Assembly: GCF_003664255.1 (NCBI RefSeq)
Contig: NZ_RCCV01000001.1
Location: 3,596,001 to 3,660,000 of the forward strand
Length of the DNA stretch: 64,000 nucleotides
Source: Micromonospora sp. M71_S20
GTDB lineage: Bacteria > Actinomycetota > Actinomycetes > Mycobacteriales > Micromonosporaceae
Direction of reading: 5' to 3'
Each line of letters begins with the position of its first letter. Position 1 is the first letter of the stretch. The notes below the pieces were generated by a model. The model was given only the letters and a program-made list of their open reading frames with translations, made no database searches and had not been told where the DNA came from. The translations under genes and the position numbers were made by a program. Positions 16,905 to 27,104 of this stretch are shown here, piece after piece.

Positions 16905-17903
16905 ATGAGAACCAGGAGAACGGCACGCACCATCATCGCGGTCGTCGCCACCGTGCTGCTCGCGGGCAGCGCGTCGGCCTGCGGCAACAGCGACACCGGC
17001 GCCGGCGGCGACAGCGGGGGCGGTGACAAGCTCGTCCTGGGCTTCTCGCAGGTCGGCGCGGAGAGCGGCTGGCGGACGGCGAACACCACCTCGATCAAGG
17101 AGGCCGCCGCGGCGGCGGGAGTCGAGCTGAAGTTCGACGACGCGCAGCAGAAGCAGGAGAACCAGATCAAGGCGATCCGGAACTTCATCCAGCAGAAGGT
17201 CGATGTCATCGCCTTCTCGCCGGTGGTGGAATCCGGGTGGGACACCGTGCTCAAGGAGGCCAAGGACGCCGGCATCCCGGTGATCCTGACCGATCGCTCC
17301 GTCGACTCGGCCGACAAGTCCCTCTACAAGACGTTCCTTGGCTCGGACTTCGTCAAGGAGGGCCGGCTGGCCGGCGAGTGGCTGGTGGAGCAGACCAAGG
17401 GCGCCAGCGGGCCGGTGAACGTCGTCGAGCTCCAGGGCACCACCGGCTCGGCGCCGGCCAACGACCGCAAGGAGGGCTTCGCCCAGGCGATCGCGGCCAA
17501 CCCGAACCTGAAGATCGTCGCCTCGCAGTCGGGTGACTTCAAGCGGGCCGACGGCAAGCAGGTCATGGAGCAGTTCCTCAAGGCCAACCCGAAGATCGAT
17601 GTGCTGTTCGCGCACAACGACGACATGGGCCTGGGCGCGCTGGAGGCGATCACCGCCGCCGGCAAGGTGCCCGGCAAGGACATCCTCATCATCACCATCG
17701 ACGCGGTGAAGGACGGCATGCAGGCCCTCGCCGACGGCAAGTTCAACTTCATCGCGGAGTGCAGCCCGCTGCTCGGCCCGCAGCTGATGGACCTGGCGAA
17801 GAAGGTCCACGCCGGTGAGGAGGTGCCGGTCCGGATCGAGACCGAGGAGACCACCTTCACGCAGGAGCAGGCCAAGGCGGCACTGCCCGACCGCAAGTAC
17901 TGA
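16905..17903 (+). CDS. Sugar ABC importer, periplasmic-type binding protein (YtfQ-like), probably for L-arabinose
   Basis: 332 residues. A secretion signal ends near SASAC (C25), a weak lipobox that would tether it to the outer face of the membrane. The mature part is a ribose/galactose-type binding fold; LGFSQVGAESGWRTANTTSI is the hallmark of the YtfQ galactofuranose-binding branch. ABC and permease genes follow. In E. coli the YtfQRT-YjfF system takes furanose sugars; being between araD and araA, this copy most likely takes arabinose. A strong hairpin follows the stop and may raise its level over the membrane parts. Confidence 0.9.
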   Translation: MRTRRTARTIIAVVATVLLAGSASACGNSDTGAGGDSGGGDKLVLGFSQVGAESGWRTANTTSIKEAAAAAGVELKFDDAQQKQENQIKAIRNFIQQKVDVIAFSPVVESGWDTVLKEAKDAGIPVILTDRSVDSADKSLYKTFLGSDFVKEGRLAGEWLVEQTKGASGPVNVVELQGTTGSAPANDRKEGFAQAIAANPNLKIVASQSGDFKRADGKQVMEQFLKANPKIDVLFAHNDDMGLGALEAITAAGKVPGKDILIITIDAVKDGMQALADGKFNFIAECSPLLGPQLMDLAKKVHAGEEVPVRIETEETTFTQEQAKAALPDRKY

Positions 17904-17910
17904 TCGACGC

Positions 17911-17941
17911 CGGGGTCGCCGTCCGGCGGACGGCGACCCCG
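17911..17941 (+). terminator. Intra-operon hairpin after the binding-protein gene
   Basis: Perfect 14-bp stem (17911-17924 with 17928-17941) with a GGC loop, 8 bases after the stop and 53 before the ATPase. Inside an operon such a hairpin acts as a leaky terminator or protects the upstream mRNA. Confidence 0.6.
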
Positions 17942-17993
17942 ATCCGTCGCTCGCTCCTGTCCTACCGACACCATCCAGAAGAGGTCCGATGGG

Positions 17994-19535
17994 ATGACGG
18001 ATAGCCGTCCGGTCCTGACCATGACCGGGATCAGCAAGAGCTTCCCCGGGGTACGCGCGCTCCACGACGTCGACTTCCGGCTCTTCTCCGGCGAGGTCCA
18101 CGCCCTAATGGGCGAGAACGGTGCCGGCAAGTCGACCCTGATCAAGGTGTTGACCGGCGTCCACGGCATCGATGACGGCATCGTCACCCTCGACGGCGAG
18201 CAGGTCGCGTTCCGCGGCCCGATGCAGGCGGCGGCCTCCGGCGTGAGCACCGTCTACCAGGAGGTCAACCTCTGCGCCAACCTGTCCGTGGCGGAGAACA
18301 TCTTCATCGGGCGGGAGCCGCGCCGCCTCGGCGCCATCCGGTGGGGCGAGACGCGACGGCGGGCGCGGACCCTCCTGGCGCGGCTGGACCTCGACATCGA
18401 CGTCACCGCGCAACTGGGGACGTACTCGCTGGCGGTGCAGCAGATGGTCGCGATAGCGCGGGCCATCGACGTACGGGCCCGGGTGCTGATCCTCGACGAG
18501 CCGACGTCCAGCCTGGACGCCGGCGAGGTCGCGCAGTTGTTCCGGATCATGCGGCAGTTGCGCGACGAGGGCATGGCGATCCTCTTCGTCACCCACTTCC
18601 TCGACCAGGTGTACGGCATCGCCGACCGCATCACCGTGCTGCGCAACGGCACGCTCGTGGGGGAGTACCGGACCGGGGAGCTGCCCCAGTTCAGCCTCGT
18701 CGAGAAGATGATCGGCAAGGAGCTCGACGTGCTGGAGCGCCTCGACGAGCAGCAGCGACGGACCGCCGTCGTCCGGTCCGACGAAGCCCCGTTGGTGGAG
18801 GCGACGGGCCTCGGCCGCCGGGGCGCGGTCGCTCCGTTCGACCTGCGGATCCATGCCGGCGAGGTGGTCGGGCTCGCCGGCCTGCTCGGCTCCGGCCGTA
18901 CCGAGGTGGCGCGGTTGCTGTTCGGCGCCGACCGCGCCGACCAGGGCAGGGTCGTCGTCGACGGCGGCGCGACGCCGGTGCGCGGTCCCGTCCAGGCCAT
19001 CGACCGCGGCGTCGGGTTCTGCTCGGAGAACCGCCGCGCGGAGGGCATCGTGCCCGAGCTCTCGGTGCGGGAGAACATGATCCTCGCGATGCAGGCCGCG
19101 CGCGGCTGGCTGCGACCCGTTCCCCGCCGACGCCAGGACGAGCTGGTCGAGAGGTACGTCAAGGCGCTCAGCATCCGGCCGGCCAACCCGGACCTGCCCG
19201 TTCGTAACCTCTCCGGAGGCAACCAGCAGAAGGTCCTCCTGGCCCGCTGGCTCATCACCGAGCCTCGTCTGCTGATCCTCGACGAGCCCACGCGCGGCAT
19301 CGACATCGGCGCGAAGGCTGAGATCCAGAAGCTGGTGGTGCAGCTCTCCGACGGCGGTATGGCGGTGCTGTTCATCTCCGCCGAGTTGGAGGAGGTGCTG
19401 CGGCTGAGCCACCGCGTCGCCGTGATGCGTGACCGGACGATGGTGGCCCACCTCGACAACGACGGCACCCTCGACGCCGACCGCGTCATGCAGACCATCG
19501 CGAGTGGAACCGGCAGCGCGGAGGTCCACCGATGA
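17994..19535 (+). CDS. Sugar ABC importer, double ATPase (YtfR/RbsA-type)
   Basis: 513 residues with two ABC domains. The first has Walker A GENGAGKST (40-48), a loose signature (LAVQQMVAIARA) and ILDEPTSSLD. The second has a degenerate P-loop (GLLGSGRTEV) but a full signature LSGGNQQKVLLARWL and ILDEPTRGIDIG. This one-active, one-degenerate layout is normal for the carbohydrate-uptake-2 family. It powers sugar uptake through the two permeases that follow. ATG 17994 follows AGAAGAGG. The stop overlaps the next start (ATGA). Confidence 0.92.
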   Translation: MTDSRPVLTMTGISKSFPGVRALHDVDFRLFSGEVHALMGENGAGKSTLIKVLTGVHGIDDGIVTLDGEQVAFRGPMQAAASGVSTVYQEVNLCANLSVAENIFIGREPRRLGAIRWGETRRRARTLLARLDLDIDVTAQLGTYSLAVQQMVAIARAIDVRARVLILDEPTSSLDAGEVAQLFRIMRQLRDEGMAILFVTHFLDQVYGIADRITVLRNGTLVGEYRTGELPQFSLVEKMIGKELDVLERLDEQQRRTAVVRSDEAPLVEATGLGRRGAVAPFDLRIHAGEVVGLAGLLGSGRTEVARLLFGADRADQGRVVVDGGATPVRGPVQAIDRGVGFCSENRRAEGIVPELSVRENMILAMQAARGWLRPVPRRRQDELVERYVKALSIRPANPDLPVRNLSGGNQQKVLLARWLITEPRLLILDEPTRGIDIGAKAEIQKLVVQLSDGGMAVLFISAELEEVLRLSHRVAVMRDRTMVAHLDNDGTLDADRVMQTIASGTGSAEVHR

Positions 19536-20602
19536 ACACCGTCGCCGACCGCCTCCGGCCGCTGACCGGCCACCGGCTGTTCTGGCCCGCGCTCGTACTG
19601 GCGATCATGATCGCCGCCAACACGATCTACCGACCCGGCTTCCTCGCCATCGAGGTCAAGAACGGGCACCTCTACGGCACCCCGGTCGACATCCTCCGTC
19701 TGAGCGCCCCGCTGATCCTGGTCGCGCTGGGCATGACCCTGGTGATCGCCACGGGCGGAATCGACCTGTCCGTCGGCTCGGTCTGCGCGACGAGCGGCGC
19801 CATCGCCTGTCTCCACATCAGCCAGGCGCCCGACCAGGACAGCCCGTCCACCGTGTTCACCGCGCTGGCACTGGCCTTCGGCGCCGCGCTCGTGCTCGGC
19901 GCCTGGAACGGGGTGCTGGTCGCCGTCATCGGCATCCAGCCCATCATCGCCACGCTGATCCTGATGGTGGCCGGCCGGGGGCTCGCGCAGCTGGTCACCG
20001 AGGGGCAGATCATCACGATCAACTCCGGTCCGTACCGCGCGATCGGGCTCGGGCACTTCCTGACCCTCCCGCTGGCCGTCTTCATCGCCCTGGGGGCGGC
20101 CCTGCTCATCGCCGCGTTCACCCGTCGCACCGCGCTCGGCCTGATCGTCGAGTCGGTCGGTGGCAACGCCGAGGCGAGCCGGCTGGCCGGCATCCGCTCC
20201 AGCCGCGTCATCTTCCTGGTGTACGTGGTCAGCGCCGCCTGCGCCGCGGTCGCCGGGTTCATGATGACCGCCAACGTCTCCAGCGCCGACGGTAACGCCG
20301 CCGGCCTCTGGGTGGAGCTCGACGCGATCCTCGCGGTGGTCATCGGCGGCACGTCCCTCGCCGGCGGCCGGTTCTCCCTCGGCGGCACCATCCTCGGCGC
20401 GCTGATCATCCAGACTCTCACCACCACGGTCTACGCGATGAACATCTCGCCACAGACGTCGCTGCTGTTCAAGGCGGTCGTGGTCATCGCCGTCTGCCTC
20501 ATCCAGTCGCCGGCGTTCCGGGCCCGGTTCAGCCGCCGTCGCGGCGGGGTCACGCCCAGGCCCACCGCGCGGCGGCGGGAGAAGGAGCAGGTGCCGTCAT
20601 GA
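19532..20602 (+). CDS. Sugar ABC importer permease 1 (YtfT-like)
   Basis: 356 residues, about 8-10 membrane helices, BPD_transp_2 family. The signature [10 protein letters not shown] after the third helix is typical. Helix NNTIY-type opening and the [20 protein letters not shown] loop near residue 270 are shared with sugar CUT2 permeases. It pairs with the next permease to form the channel. ATGA overlap at both ends indicates tight co-translation. Confidence 0.92.
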   Translation: MNTVADRLRPLTGHRLFWPALVLAIMIAANTIYRPGFLAIEVKNGHLYGTPVDILRLSAPLILVALGMTLVIATGGIDLSVGSVCATSGAIACLHISQAPDQDSPSTVFTALALAFGAALVLGAWNGVLVAVIGIQPIIATLILMVAGRGLAQLVTEGQIITINSGPYRAIGLGHFLTLPLAVFIALGAALLIAAFTRRTALGLIVESVGGNAEASRLAGIRSSRVIFLVYVVSAACAAVAGFMMTANVSSADGNAAGLWVELDAILAVVIGGTSLAGGRFSLGGTILGALIIQTLTTTVYAMNISPQTSLLFKAVVVIAVCLIQSPAFRARFSRRRGGVTPRPTARRREKEQVPS

Positions 20603-21591
20603 GCAGCACGTCACTGACCACCGCCCGTGGCTGGCGTCCCCGCGTACCCCGACGGCACGTTCCGGTCCTGGCCACCCTCGCCCTCCTGCTGGTCATGTAC
20701 GGCGTCGGCGTGTCCCAGTACCGGGCGTTCTCCAACGTGCAGGTCGTCTTCAACGTCTTCATCGACAACGGCTTCCTGCTGGTCGTCGCGGTCGGCATGA
20801 CCTTCGTGATCCTCACCGGCGGCATCGACCTGTCGGTCGGCTCCGTCGTCGCGATGACCGCGATGGTGTCGGCGTCACTGCTGCAGAACGGGTTGCCCGC
20901 GGCCCTGGTGCTGCTCGTCGCGCTGCTGATCGGCCCGACCCTCGGGTTCCTGATGGGCTGCGCGATCCACTTCTTCGAGATCCAGCCGTTCATCGTCACC
21001 CTCGCCGGGATGTTCTTCGCCCGGGGCATGTGTACGTTCATCAGCGACGCGTCCATCCCCATCACCGACGGCTTCTGGACGGCGGTCTCCCAGGAGCGCA
21101 TCGGCGACCCGCGCGGCAACTTCGTGTCGGTCATCGTGCTGATCGCGTTCGCGGTGGTGCTGGTCGCCGCGTACGTGCTGGCGTACACCCGCTTCGGCCG
21201 CAACGTGTACGCAATCGGCGGCAACCCCCAGTCGGCGCTGCTGATGGGCCTTCCGGTCGGTCGTACCCGGATCGCCGTCTACACCGTCAGCGGGCTCTGC
21301 TCGGCCATCGGCGGCATCCTGCTGTCGTTCTACACGCTCTCCGGCGCACCGCTGATCGCCGTCGGCATGGAGTTGGACGTGATCGCGGCGGTCGTCATCG
21401 GCGGCACCGTGCTCACCGGCGGGTCCGGCTACGTGTTCGGCACCGTGCTGGGTGTGCTGGTGCTGGGCGTGATCCAGACCCTGATCACCTTCGACGGGAG
21501 CCTGAACTCCTGGTGGACGAGGATCGTGATCGGTGGCCTGCTCTTCGCCTTCATCCTCCTCCAGCGCCTCATCGGCATCCGCTTCAAGTGA
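20599..21591 (+). CDS. Sugar ABC importer permease 2 (YjfF-like)
   Basis: 330 residues, multi-pass, same family as its neighbour. It has [20 protein letters not shown] and the [20 protein letters not shown] loop. The presence of two different permeases is the mark of the YtfQRT-YjfF type rather than AraFGH, which uses one AraH. It overlaps the upstream permease by 4 bases; araA starts 26 bases downstream. Confidence 0.92.
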   Translation: MSSTSLTTARGWRPRVPRRHVPVLATLALLLVMYGVGVSQYRAFSNVQVVFNVFIDNGFLLVVAVGMTFVILTGGIDLSVGSVVAMTAMVSASLLQNGLPAALVLLVALLIGPTLGFLMGCAIHFFEIQPFIVTLAGMFFARGMCTFISDASIPITDGFWTAVSQERIGDPRGNFVSVIVLIAFAVVLVAAYVLAYTRFGRNVYAIGGNPQSALLMGLPVGRTRIAVYTVSGLCSAIGGILLSFYTLSGAPLIAVGMELDVIAAVVIGGTVLTGGSGYVFGTVLGVLVLGVIQTLITFDGSLNSWWTRIVIGGLLFAFILLQRLIGIRFK

Positions 21592-21617
21592 CCGCCCATC
21601 TCGCGGAAGGCAACTGC

Positions 21618-23120
21618 ATGGCAACGCACCCTCAACCCGAGGTCTGGTTCCTCACCGGAAGCCAGGGCCTGTACGGCGAGGACACCCTCCGGCAGGTCGC
21701 CGAGCAGTCCCGGCAGATCGCCGCGCAGCTCGACGACTCGCCGGGGATGCCAGTCAGGGTGGTCTGGAAGCCGGTCCTGACCTCCAGTGCCGACATTCTC
21801 AGGGCCTGCCGGGACGCGGCAGCGCAGGGAGCCGTCGGGGTGATCGCCTGGATGCACACCTTCTCGCCGGCCAAGATGTGGATCGCCGGCCTGGACGCCC
21901 TGCGGACGCCGCTGCTGCACCTGCACACCCAGGCCAACGTCCTCCTGCCGTGGGACGAGATCGACATGGACTTCATGAACCTGAACCAGGCCGCGCACGG
22001 CGACCGCGAGTTCGGCTTCATCCAGACCCGGCTCGGCGTGGCCCGTAAGACCGTCGCGGGGCACGTGAGCGACCCGCGGGTGATCGCCCGGGTCGGCGCG
22101 TGGGCGCGCGCGGCGCTCGGGTACTCGGCGATGCGGTCGTTGCGGCTGGCCCGCTTCGGCGACAACATGCGCGACGTCGCCGTGACCGAGGGCGACAAGG
22201 TCGAGGCGGAGCTGCGGTTCGGCGTCTCGGTCAACACCTACGGCGTCAACGACCTCGTGGCGGTCGTCGACCAGGTGGCCGAGGCGCGGGTCGACGAGCT
22301 GGTCACGGAGTACGACGACACGTTCCGCGTCGACCCGCAGCTGCGGCCAAGCGGGGCGCGACACGACGCCCTGCGTTACGCCGCGCGCCTGGAACTGGGC
22401 CTGCGTTCCTTCCTCGACGAGGGCGGCTTCCGGGCCTTCACCACGAACTTCGAGGACCTCGGCGGTCTGCGCCAACTGCCCGGCATCGCGGTGCAGCGGC
22501 TGATGGCCGACGGTTACGGCTTCGGCGGCGAGGGCGACTGGAAGACCTCCGTCCTGGTCCGCACGCTCAAGGCGATGGCGGTCGGCGTCCCGGGCGGGAC
22601 CTCGTTCATGGAGGACTACACCTACGACCTCACCCCGGGCGACGAGTTGGTGCTCGGCGCACACATGCTCGAGGTCTGCCCGACGATCGCCGGCGACACG
22701 CCGAACGTGGAGATCCACCCGTTGAGCATCGGTGGTCGGGAGGACCCGGTGCGCCTGGTGTTCAGTGCCGCGCCGGGCCCGGCGGTGGTGCTCGGCATGG
22801 CGGACCTGGGGGACCGTTTCCGCCTGGTGGCCAACGAGGTGGACGTGGTGGCGCCGCCGTGCCCGCTGCGGAGGCTGCCGGTGGCCCGGGCCGTCTGGCG
22901 GCCCCGTCCGCACCTGGCCGGATCGGCGGAGGCGTGGATCACCGCCGGCGGGCCCCACCACACCGTGCTGTCTCAGGCCGTGGGGGTCGAGGAGCTGCAC
23001 GACCTGGCGCAGATGACCCGTACCGAGCTGGTGGTCATCGATGCCGACACCGAGCCTCGCCGCTTCGCCGACGAGATCCGATGGAACCAGGCGTACTACC
23101 GTCTCGCCCGGGGGTTCTGA
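21618..23120 (+). CDS. araA: L-arabinose isomerase
   Basis: 500 residues, the family's length. It interconverts L-arabinose and L-ribulose, the first step of the pathway. The metal and proton-transfer residues line up with E. coli E306, E333 and H350: here E305 (GGEGDW), E332 (SFMEDYTYD) and H349 (LGAHMLE); the last His is in [11 protein letters not shown] 21618 follows GGAAGG. It is the last gene of the operon and is followed by a terminator hairpin. Confidence 0.96.
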   Translation: MATHPQPEVWFLTGSQGLYGEDTLRQVAEQSRQIAAQLDDSPGMPVRVVWKPVLTSSADILRACRDAAAQGAVGVIAWMHTFSPAKMWIAGLDALRTPLLHLHTQANVLLPWDEIDMDFMNLNQAAHGDREFGFIQTRLGVARKTVAGHVSDPRVIARVGAWARAALGYSAMRSLRLARFGDNMRDVAVTEGDKVEAELRFGVSVNTYGVNDLVAVVDQVAEARVDELVTEYDDTFRVDPQLRPSGARHDALRYAARLELGLRSFLDEGGFRAFTTNFEDLGGLRQLPGIAVQRLMADGYGFGGEGDWKTSVLVRTLKAMAVGVPGGTSFMEDYTYDLTPGDELVLGAHMLEVCPTIAGDTPNVEIHPLSIGGREDPVRLVFSAAPGPAVVLGMADLGDRFRLVANEVDVVAPPCPLRRLPVARAVWRPRPHLAGSAEAWITAGGPHHTVLSQAVGVEELHDLAQMTRTELVVIDADTEPRRFADEIRWNQAYYRLARGF

Positions 23121-23151
23121 GCCGAACCGTAGCGATGGAACCGTGCCGCAA

Positions 23152-23173
23152 GGAACGCGCTTCGGCGCGTTCC
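23152..23173 (+). terminator. Terminator of the ara operon
   Basis: Perfect 9-bp stem (23152-23160 with 23165-23173) closed by a TTCG tetraloop, 31 bases after araA. The remaining bases up to the regulator gene (23174-23488) show no gene. Confidence 0.75.
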
Positions 23174-23488
23174 CACGGAACGCGACACGGCGGCACCGCT
23201 CGCACTGTCGGGCAGTCGTATTCCGGCCGCCCCGACAAACCGCCAAGCAGGAACCTCCTACTTCCATCCGCCAACTGGCTCTGATCGCCGATCCGGCAGC
23301 CCGACTGCCGGATCGGCCGCACCAGGGCCGGCGGTACTGCTGGCGTAGACTGTCGGCGTTCCAGCCTCGGTCAACCGGCACGCGCCTCGGCGTGCCGGCG
23401 GCGAGGGTGATGTCGTACCACGAAGGCCGCTCCCGTCGACGTCCGACGTGGCGCAGTCGCCGGAGGGGGCGGGCGGGGGGAAGGCGAG

Positions 23489-24499
23489 GTGGCCGTGCGC
23501 GGTCCTGCGATGACGGACGTGGCTCGCCTCGCAGGCGTCTCCCACCAGACGGTGTCCCGGGTCCTCAACGGGCATCCCAACGTGCGCGAGCAGACCCGGC
23601 TGCGGGTCCAGGCGGCCATCGCGGAGCTCGGCTACCGGCCCAACCGCGCGGCCCGGACGCTGGTCACCGGCCGGTCCCAGGTGATCGGCGTGGTCGCACA
23701 GAACACCACCCTCTACGGTCCGGCCTCGCTGCTGGCCGCCCTGGAGCAGGCGGCCGCCGAGGCGGGGTTCGCGGTCAGCGTCGGCAGCGTGAGCGACCTC
23801 GACCACCAGTCCATCTCTGCGGCGGTGGAGCGGCACCTCGCGCACCGGGTCGCCGGCATCGTGGTGATCGCGCCGGTCGAGTCGGCGGGGGAGGCCCTCG
23901 AACGGCTCCCCAAGGACGTTCCGTTGGTCACCGTCGACGGCGACCCGCGCCGTCCGGTGCCCCTGGTGACGGTCGACCAGGTCGCCGGGGCCCGAGCTGC
24001 CACGCAGCACCTCCTCGACGCCGGGCACCGGACGGTCTGGCACGTCTCCGGGCCGGCGGACTGGTTCGACAGCGCCGGCCGGATCGACGGATGGCGCGAG
24101 ACGTTGCAGGAGGCGGGCGCCGAGGTGCCGCCGCTGCTGCCGGCGGACTGGTCGGCGGCCGCGGGGTACCGGTGCGGACAGATGTTGGCGCGGATGCCAG
24201 AGGTCACCGCGGTCTTCACCGCCAACGACCATCTGGCGCTCGGTGTGCTGCGGGCGTTGCACGAGCACGGCCGGCGGGTGCCGGACGACATCAGCGTGGT
24301 GGGCTTCGACGACGTGCCCGAGGCGGCGTACTTCATCCCGCCGCTGACCACCGTGCGCCCCGACTTCGCCGCGGTCGCCCGAGCGAGTCTGGAACTGCTG
24401 CTGGCGCAGATGGAATCCGACATCGTCGGCCCGCTGCGGCAGACGGTCGCGCCCACCCTGGTCGCCCGTCGCAGCGTCGCCGCCCCGCCACGGCGCTGA
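23489..24499 (+). CDS. LacI-family transcriptional regulator, probable arabinose repressor
   Basis: 336 residues. The N-terminal LacI helix-turn-helix is at residues 8-30 (MTDVARLAGVSHQTVSRVLNG), with the hinge helix RPNRAARTLVTGRS. The rest is a periplasmic-binding-like effector domain, ending with FDDVPEAAYFIPPLTTV. LacI proteins bind short dyads and let go when a sugar binds. Its place after araA, and the five dyads near ara and GH43 genes, make it the likely regulator; that link is inference. GTG 23489 follows a purine-rich GGGGGGAAGGCGAGG. Confidence 0.88.
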   Translation: MAVRGPAMTDVARLAGVSHQTVSRVLNGHPNVREQTRLRVQAAIAELGYRPNRAARTLVTGRSQVIGVVAQNTTLYGPASLLAALEQAAAEAGFAVSVGSVSDLDHQSISAAVERHLAHRVAGIVVIAPVESAGEALERLPKDVPLVTVDGDPRRPVPLVTVDQVAGARAATQHLLDAGHRTVWHVSGPADWFDSAGRIDGWRETLQEAGAEVPPLLPADWSAAAGYRCGQMLARMPEVTAVFTANDHLALGVLRALHEHGRRVPDDISVVGFDDVPEAAYFIPPLTTVRPDFAAVARASLELLLAQMESDIVGPLRQTVAPTLVARRSVAAPPRR

Positions 24500-24731
24500 C
24501 CCGGCCCGTCCCACCAACGGCAGGACGGCACCGGTGGTTCCGCCGCGCCGCCGCTTGGCTGGACCACGGCGGAGCTCCCGCCGTGACCGAGCGGACTGCC
24601 CGAGGCGTCGCGGCGGCCCGTCCGTAGGGCGCGAGGCGGGAACCCGCCTCCCCGCCCGACGGTCGGTGCCGCACGAATCCGTAGGTCCGCGATTTGCGCA
24701 GTCCGGCCGATCGAGGTGACCCCGGCAGGCC

Positions 24732-24760
24732 TTGACAAGTATAAATGTTAACGCAAACAT
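24732..24760 (+). promoter_or_regulatory. Promoter with arabinose-regulon operator 4
   Basis: A perfect TTGACA (24732-24737) is followed, at -10 distance, by the dyad ATGTTAACGCAAACAT (24745-24760). The low-GC patch stands out. It lies 412 bases before the GH43-AbfB start, with a gene remnant in between. 24500-24731 holds no gene that I can see. Confidence 0.7.
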
Positions 24761-24879
24761 TACTGCTGATGTTCCGCGAAGGAGACGCCACCGTCATGTG
24801 GCCCGGTTCGCCCGCGCTCTTCCCGGCTGGGCGAGGCCGTACGGCCGGCGAGCGGCGGCGTCGTCACGCTGGTGTCGCG

Positions 24880-25141
24880 GCCCCTCGCCCGGCGTCGGCG
24901 GCCTTCGGGGATCTCGACGGGGCCAACCAGCAGTGGCACCTGAGCCGTTTCGGCGACGACCCGCCCGCCGCGGCGCCACCGCCCACGGCGACCCCGCCGG
25001 CGTCCTGCCCTCAGCCCGGCAGGGGTGTCCGGCGACATCGGCGTGCACGATCCGACCGTGGTCAGGCGCCCCGACGGCGGCTACCTCGTCGCCCACACGG
25101 GGACCGGATACGACGCGGCCGGTTGGCCCTACCTCTACTGA
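24880..25141 (+). pseudogene. Remnant of a GH43 arabinanase-type gene
   Basis: Two frames carry family pieces. One reads DGANQQWHLSRF, like the end of a ricin-type lectin repeat, then CPQPG near 25005. The next frame, from 25025, reads VSGDIGVHDPTVVRRPDGGY and then LVAHTG to a stop at 25139-25141. The VHDPT run is the catalytic-Asp start of GH43 arabinanases. The rest of the domain is gone. So an arabinanase gene has been frame-shifted and cut down next to the operator-bearing promoter. Confidence 0.6.
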
Positions 25142-25172
25142 CCGACGGCCGCCCGCGACCTCAGGAGCGAAG

Positions 25173-26693
25173 ATGCAGCCACCCCGTCCACCCCGCCCCT
25201 CGGGCCGGGTCACCCGCCGAACCGCCGGTACGCGGCGCGCCGGCCGCCGTACCGCGCCCCGCCTGCGGTCGGCCCTGACCACGATGATGCTGGTCCTCGC
25301 CATGGGGGTCGGCCTGCCGATGGCCGGGCCGGCGCATGCCGCGCCGGCGGTGAACTACACCAACCCGCTGGCGGAGCAGCGGGCCGACCCGCACATCTTC
25401 AAGCACACCGACGGCTACTACTACATGACCGCGACGGTGCCGCAGTACGACCGGATCGTGCTGCGCCGGGCCAGCACGTTGCAGGGACTGGCGACGGCGA
25501 CGGAGACGACGATCTGGTACCGGCACACCAGCGGGGAGATGGGCGCCCACATCTGGGCACCGGAGATCCATTTCATCAACAACAGGTGGTACGTCTACTT
25601 CGCCGCGGGCCGGACCGACGACGTGTGGCGGATCCGGATGTACGTGCTGGAGAACGCGAACCCGGACCCGCGTACCGGGTCGTGGACCGAACGCGGCCGG
25701 ATCACGACGCCGTGGGACACCTTCAGCCTGGACGCCTCGACCTTCGTGGCCAACGGGGTGCGCTATCTGACCTGGGCGCAGCAGGAGCCGGGCATCTCCA
25801 CCAACTCCAACGTCTACATCGCCCGGATGGGCGGCAACCCGTGGCAGATCACCGGCACGGTGACCCGGCTCGTCGTGCCGACGTACGACTGGGAGACCCG
25901 CGGTTTCCGGGTGGCCGAGGGACCGGCCGTCATCCAGCGTGACGGACGCCTCTTCCTGACCTACTCGGCCAGCGCGACGGACGCCAACTACTGCCTCGGG
26001 ATGCTGAGCGCCTCCGCCACCGCGAACCTGCTCGACGCCGCCTCCTGGCGCAAGAGCCCGACCCCGGTGTTCGCCAGCAACCCGGCCACCGGTCAGTACG
26101 GCCCCGGCCACAACTCGTTCACCGTCTCGGAGGACGGGCAGAGCGACATCCTGGTCTACCACGACCGCAACTACCGGGACATCGTCGGCGACCCGCTCGA
26201 CGATCCGAACCGGCGGACCAGGATCCAGAAGGTGTACTGGAACGCCGACGGTACCCCGAACTTCGGCATCCCGGTGCCCGACGGGCCCACGCCCGTTCGG
26301 CTGCGCTCGCACGACCTGACCACCAGCTACGTCCGGCACTACGACCACCGGGCCCGCGTCGAGCCGGACGTGGCCAGCCTGGCCGACTCGCAGTTCCGTG
26401 TCGTCACCGGCCTCGCCGGCGCCGGATCGGTGTCGCTGGAGTCGACCAACTTCCCGGGCCACTACCTGCGCCACCGCGACTTCGCCCTGTACGTCGAGCG
26501 CGACGACGGCTCGGCCCTGTTCCGCGGCGACGCGAGCTTTCACCGTCGGCCCGGCCTGGCCAACGCGGCCGGGCTCTCCCTGGAGTCGCAGAACTTCCCG
26601 GGCCGGTACGTGCGCCACCGGGCCGGACTGCTCCAGTTGGAGGCGGTGGGTTCGAGCGCCGAGCGTGCCTCCGCCACCTTCCACCTGGAGTAG
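25173..26693 (+). CDS. Secreted GH43 arabinofuranosidase/arabinanase with AbfB domain
   Basis: 506 residues. A long basic N-terminus and a hydrophobic stretch (about 35-53) end at AHA-AP, a secretion signal. The GH43 five-blade propeller has D in RADPHIFKH (base), D in FSLDAST (pKa Asp) and E in VAEGPAV (acid). The last 140 residues are an AbfB (CBM42) beta-trefoil with repeats SVSLESTNFPGHYLRHRD and GLSLESQNFPGRYVRHRA, which binds arabinofuranose side chains. It should release arabinose from arabinan or arabinoxylan outside the cell, feeding the ara importer. AGGAG lies 5 bases before ATG 25173. Confidence 0.88.
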   Translation: MQPPRPPRPSGRVTRRTAGTRRAGRRTAPRLRSALTTMMLVLAMGVGLPMAGPAHAAPAVNYTNPLAEQRADPHIFKHTDGYYYMTATVPQYDRIVLRRASTLQGLATATETTIWYRHTSGEMGAHIWAPEIHFINNRWYVYFAAGRTDDVWRIRMYVLENANPDPRTGSWTERGRITTPWDTFSLDASTFVANGVRYLTWAQQEPGISTNSNVYIARMGGNPWQITGTVTRLVVPTYDWETRGFRVAEGPAVIQRDGRLFLTYSASATDANYCLGMLSASATANLLDAASWRKSPTPVFASNPATGQYGPGHNSFTVSEDGQSDILVYHDRNYRDIVGDPLDDPNRRTRIQKVYWNADGTPNFGIPVPDGPTPVRLRSHDLTTSYVRHYDHRARVEPDVASLADSQFRVVTGLAGAGSVSLESTNFPGHYLRHRDFALYVERDDGSALFRGDASFHRRPGLANAAGLSLESQNFPGRYVRHRAGLLQLEAVGSSAERASATFHLE

Positions 26694-26847
26694 GCGGTCC
26701 ACGGGCCGGCGTGGCGCCGCGGTCGGCGCACGCCCTCTCCCGCCTTCGTCACCACCACCGATCCGGGCCGGGTGCTGGGGCCTTCCCGGCAGTGGGACGC
26801 CCGGGCGGAGGTCCCACCCCGTCCGGGCCCGGCGAACGGCCCCTGGT

Positions 26848-26881
26848 GCCGGCGCCCCGGGCTGCTCTCCGGGGCGCCGGC
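26848..26881. terminator. Hairpin between convergent GH43 genes
   Basis: Perfect 13-bp stem (26848-26860 with 26869-26881), 8-base loop. It lies 15 bases from the stop of the leftward gene's tail, and can stop transcription from both sides. Confidence 0.65.
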
Positions 26882-26896
26882 GGCGGGACCGGACCG

Positions 26897-27104
26897 CTAG
26901 GAGGTGATCCGGAAGGTGGCATCCTGCCGGTCGGTGACGCTGGACGAAGCGCTGAGCGGGTCGATGCGTAGCAGGTAACCGGCGTGGCGCAGGTAGCGAT
27001 CCGGGAAGTTGTGCGAGCGGAACGACGTCCACGACGAGTCGGCGAGCCCGGCGGTGCGGTGGAAGGTGGCGTCGGCGCGGAACGTCACGGTGTTGTCGTT
27101 GAGA
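26897..27104 (-). pseudogene. Out-of-frame tail of the GH43-AbfB gene
   Basis: This frame reads NDNTVTFRADATFHRTAGL and on through SFRSHNFPDRYLRHAGYLLR to TAG at 26897. It is the last third of an AbfB domain. It joins the upstream gene only if two bases are removed from the CTCTC run at 27105-27101; the corrected gene would have 461 codons. Confidence 0.75.
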
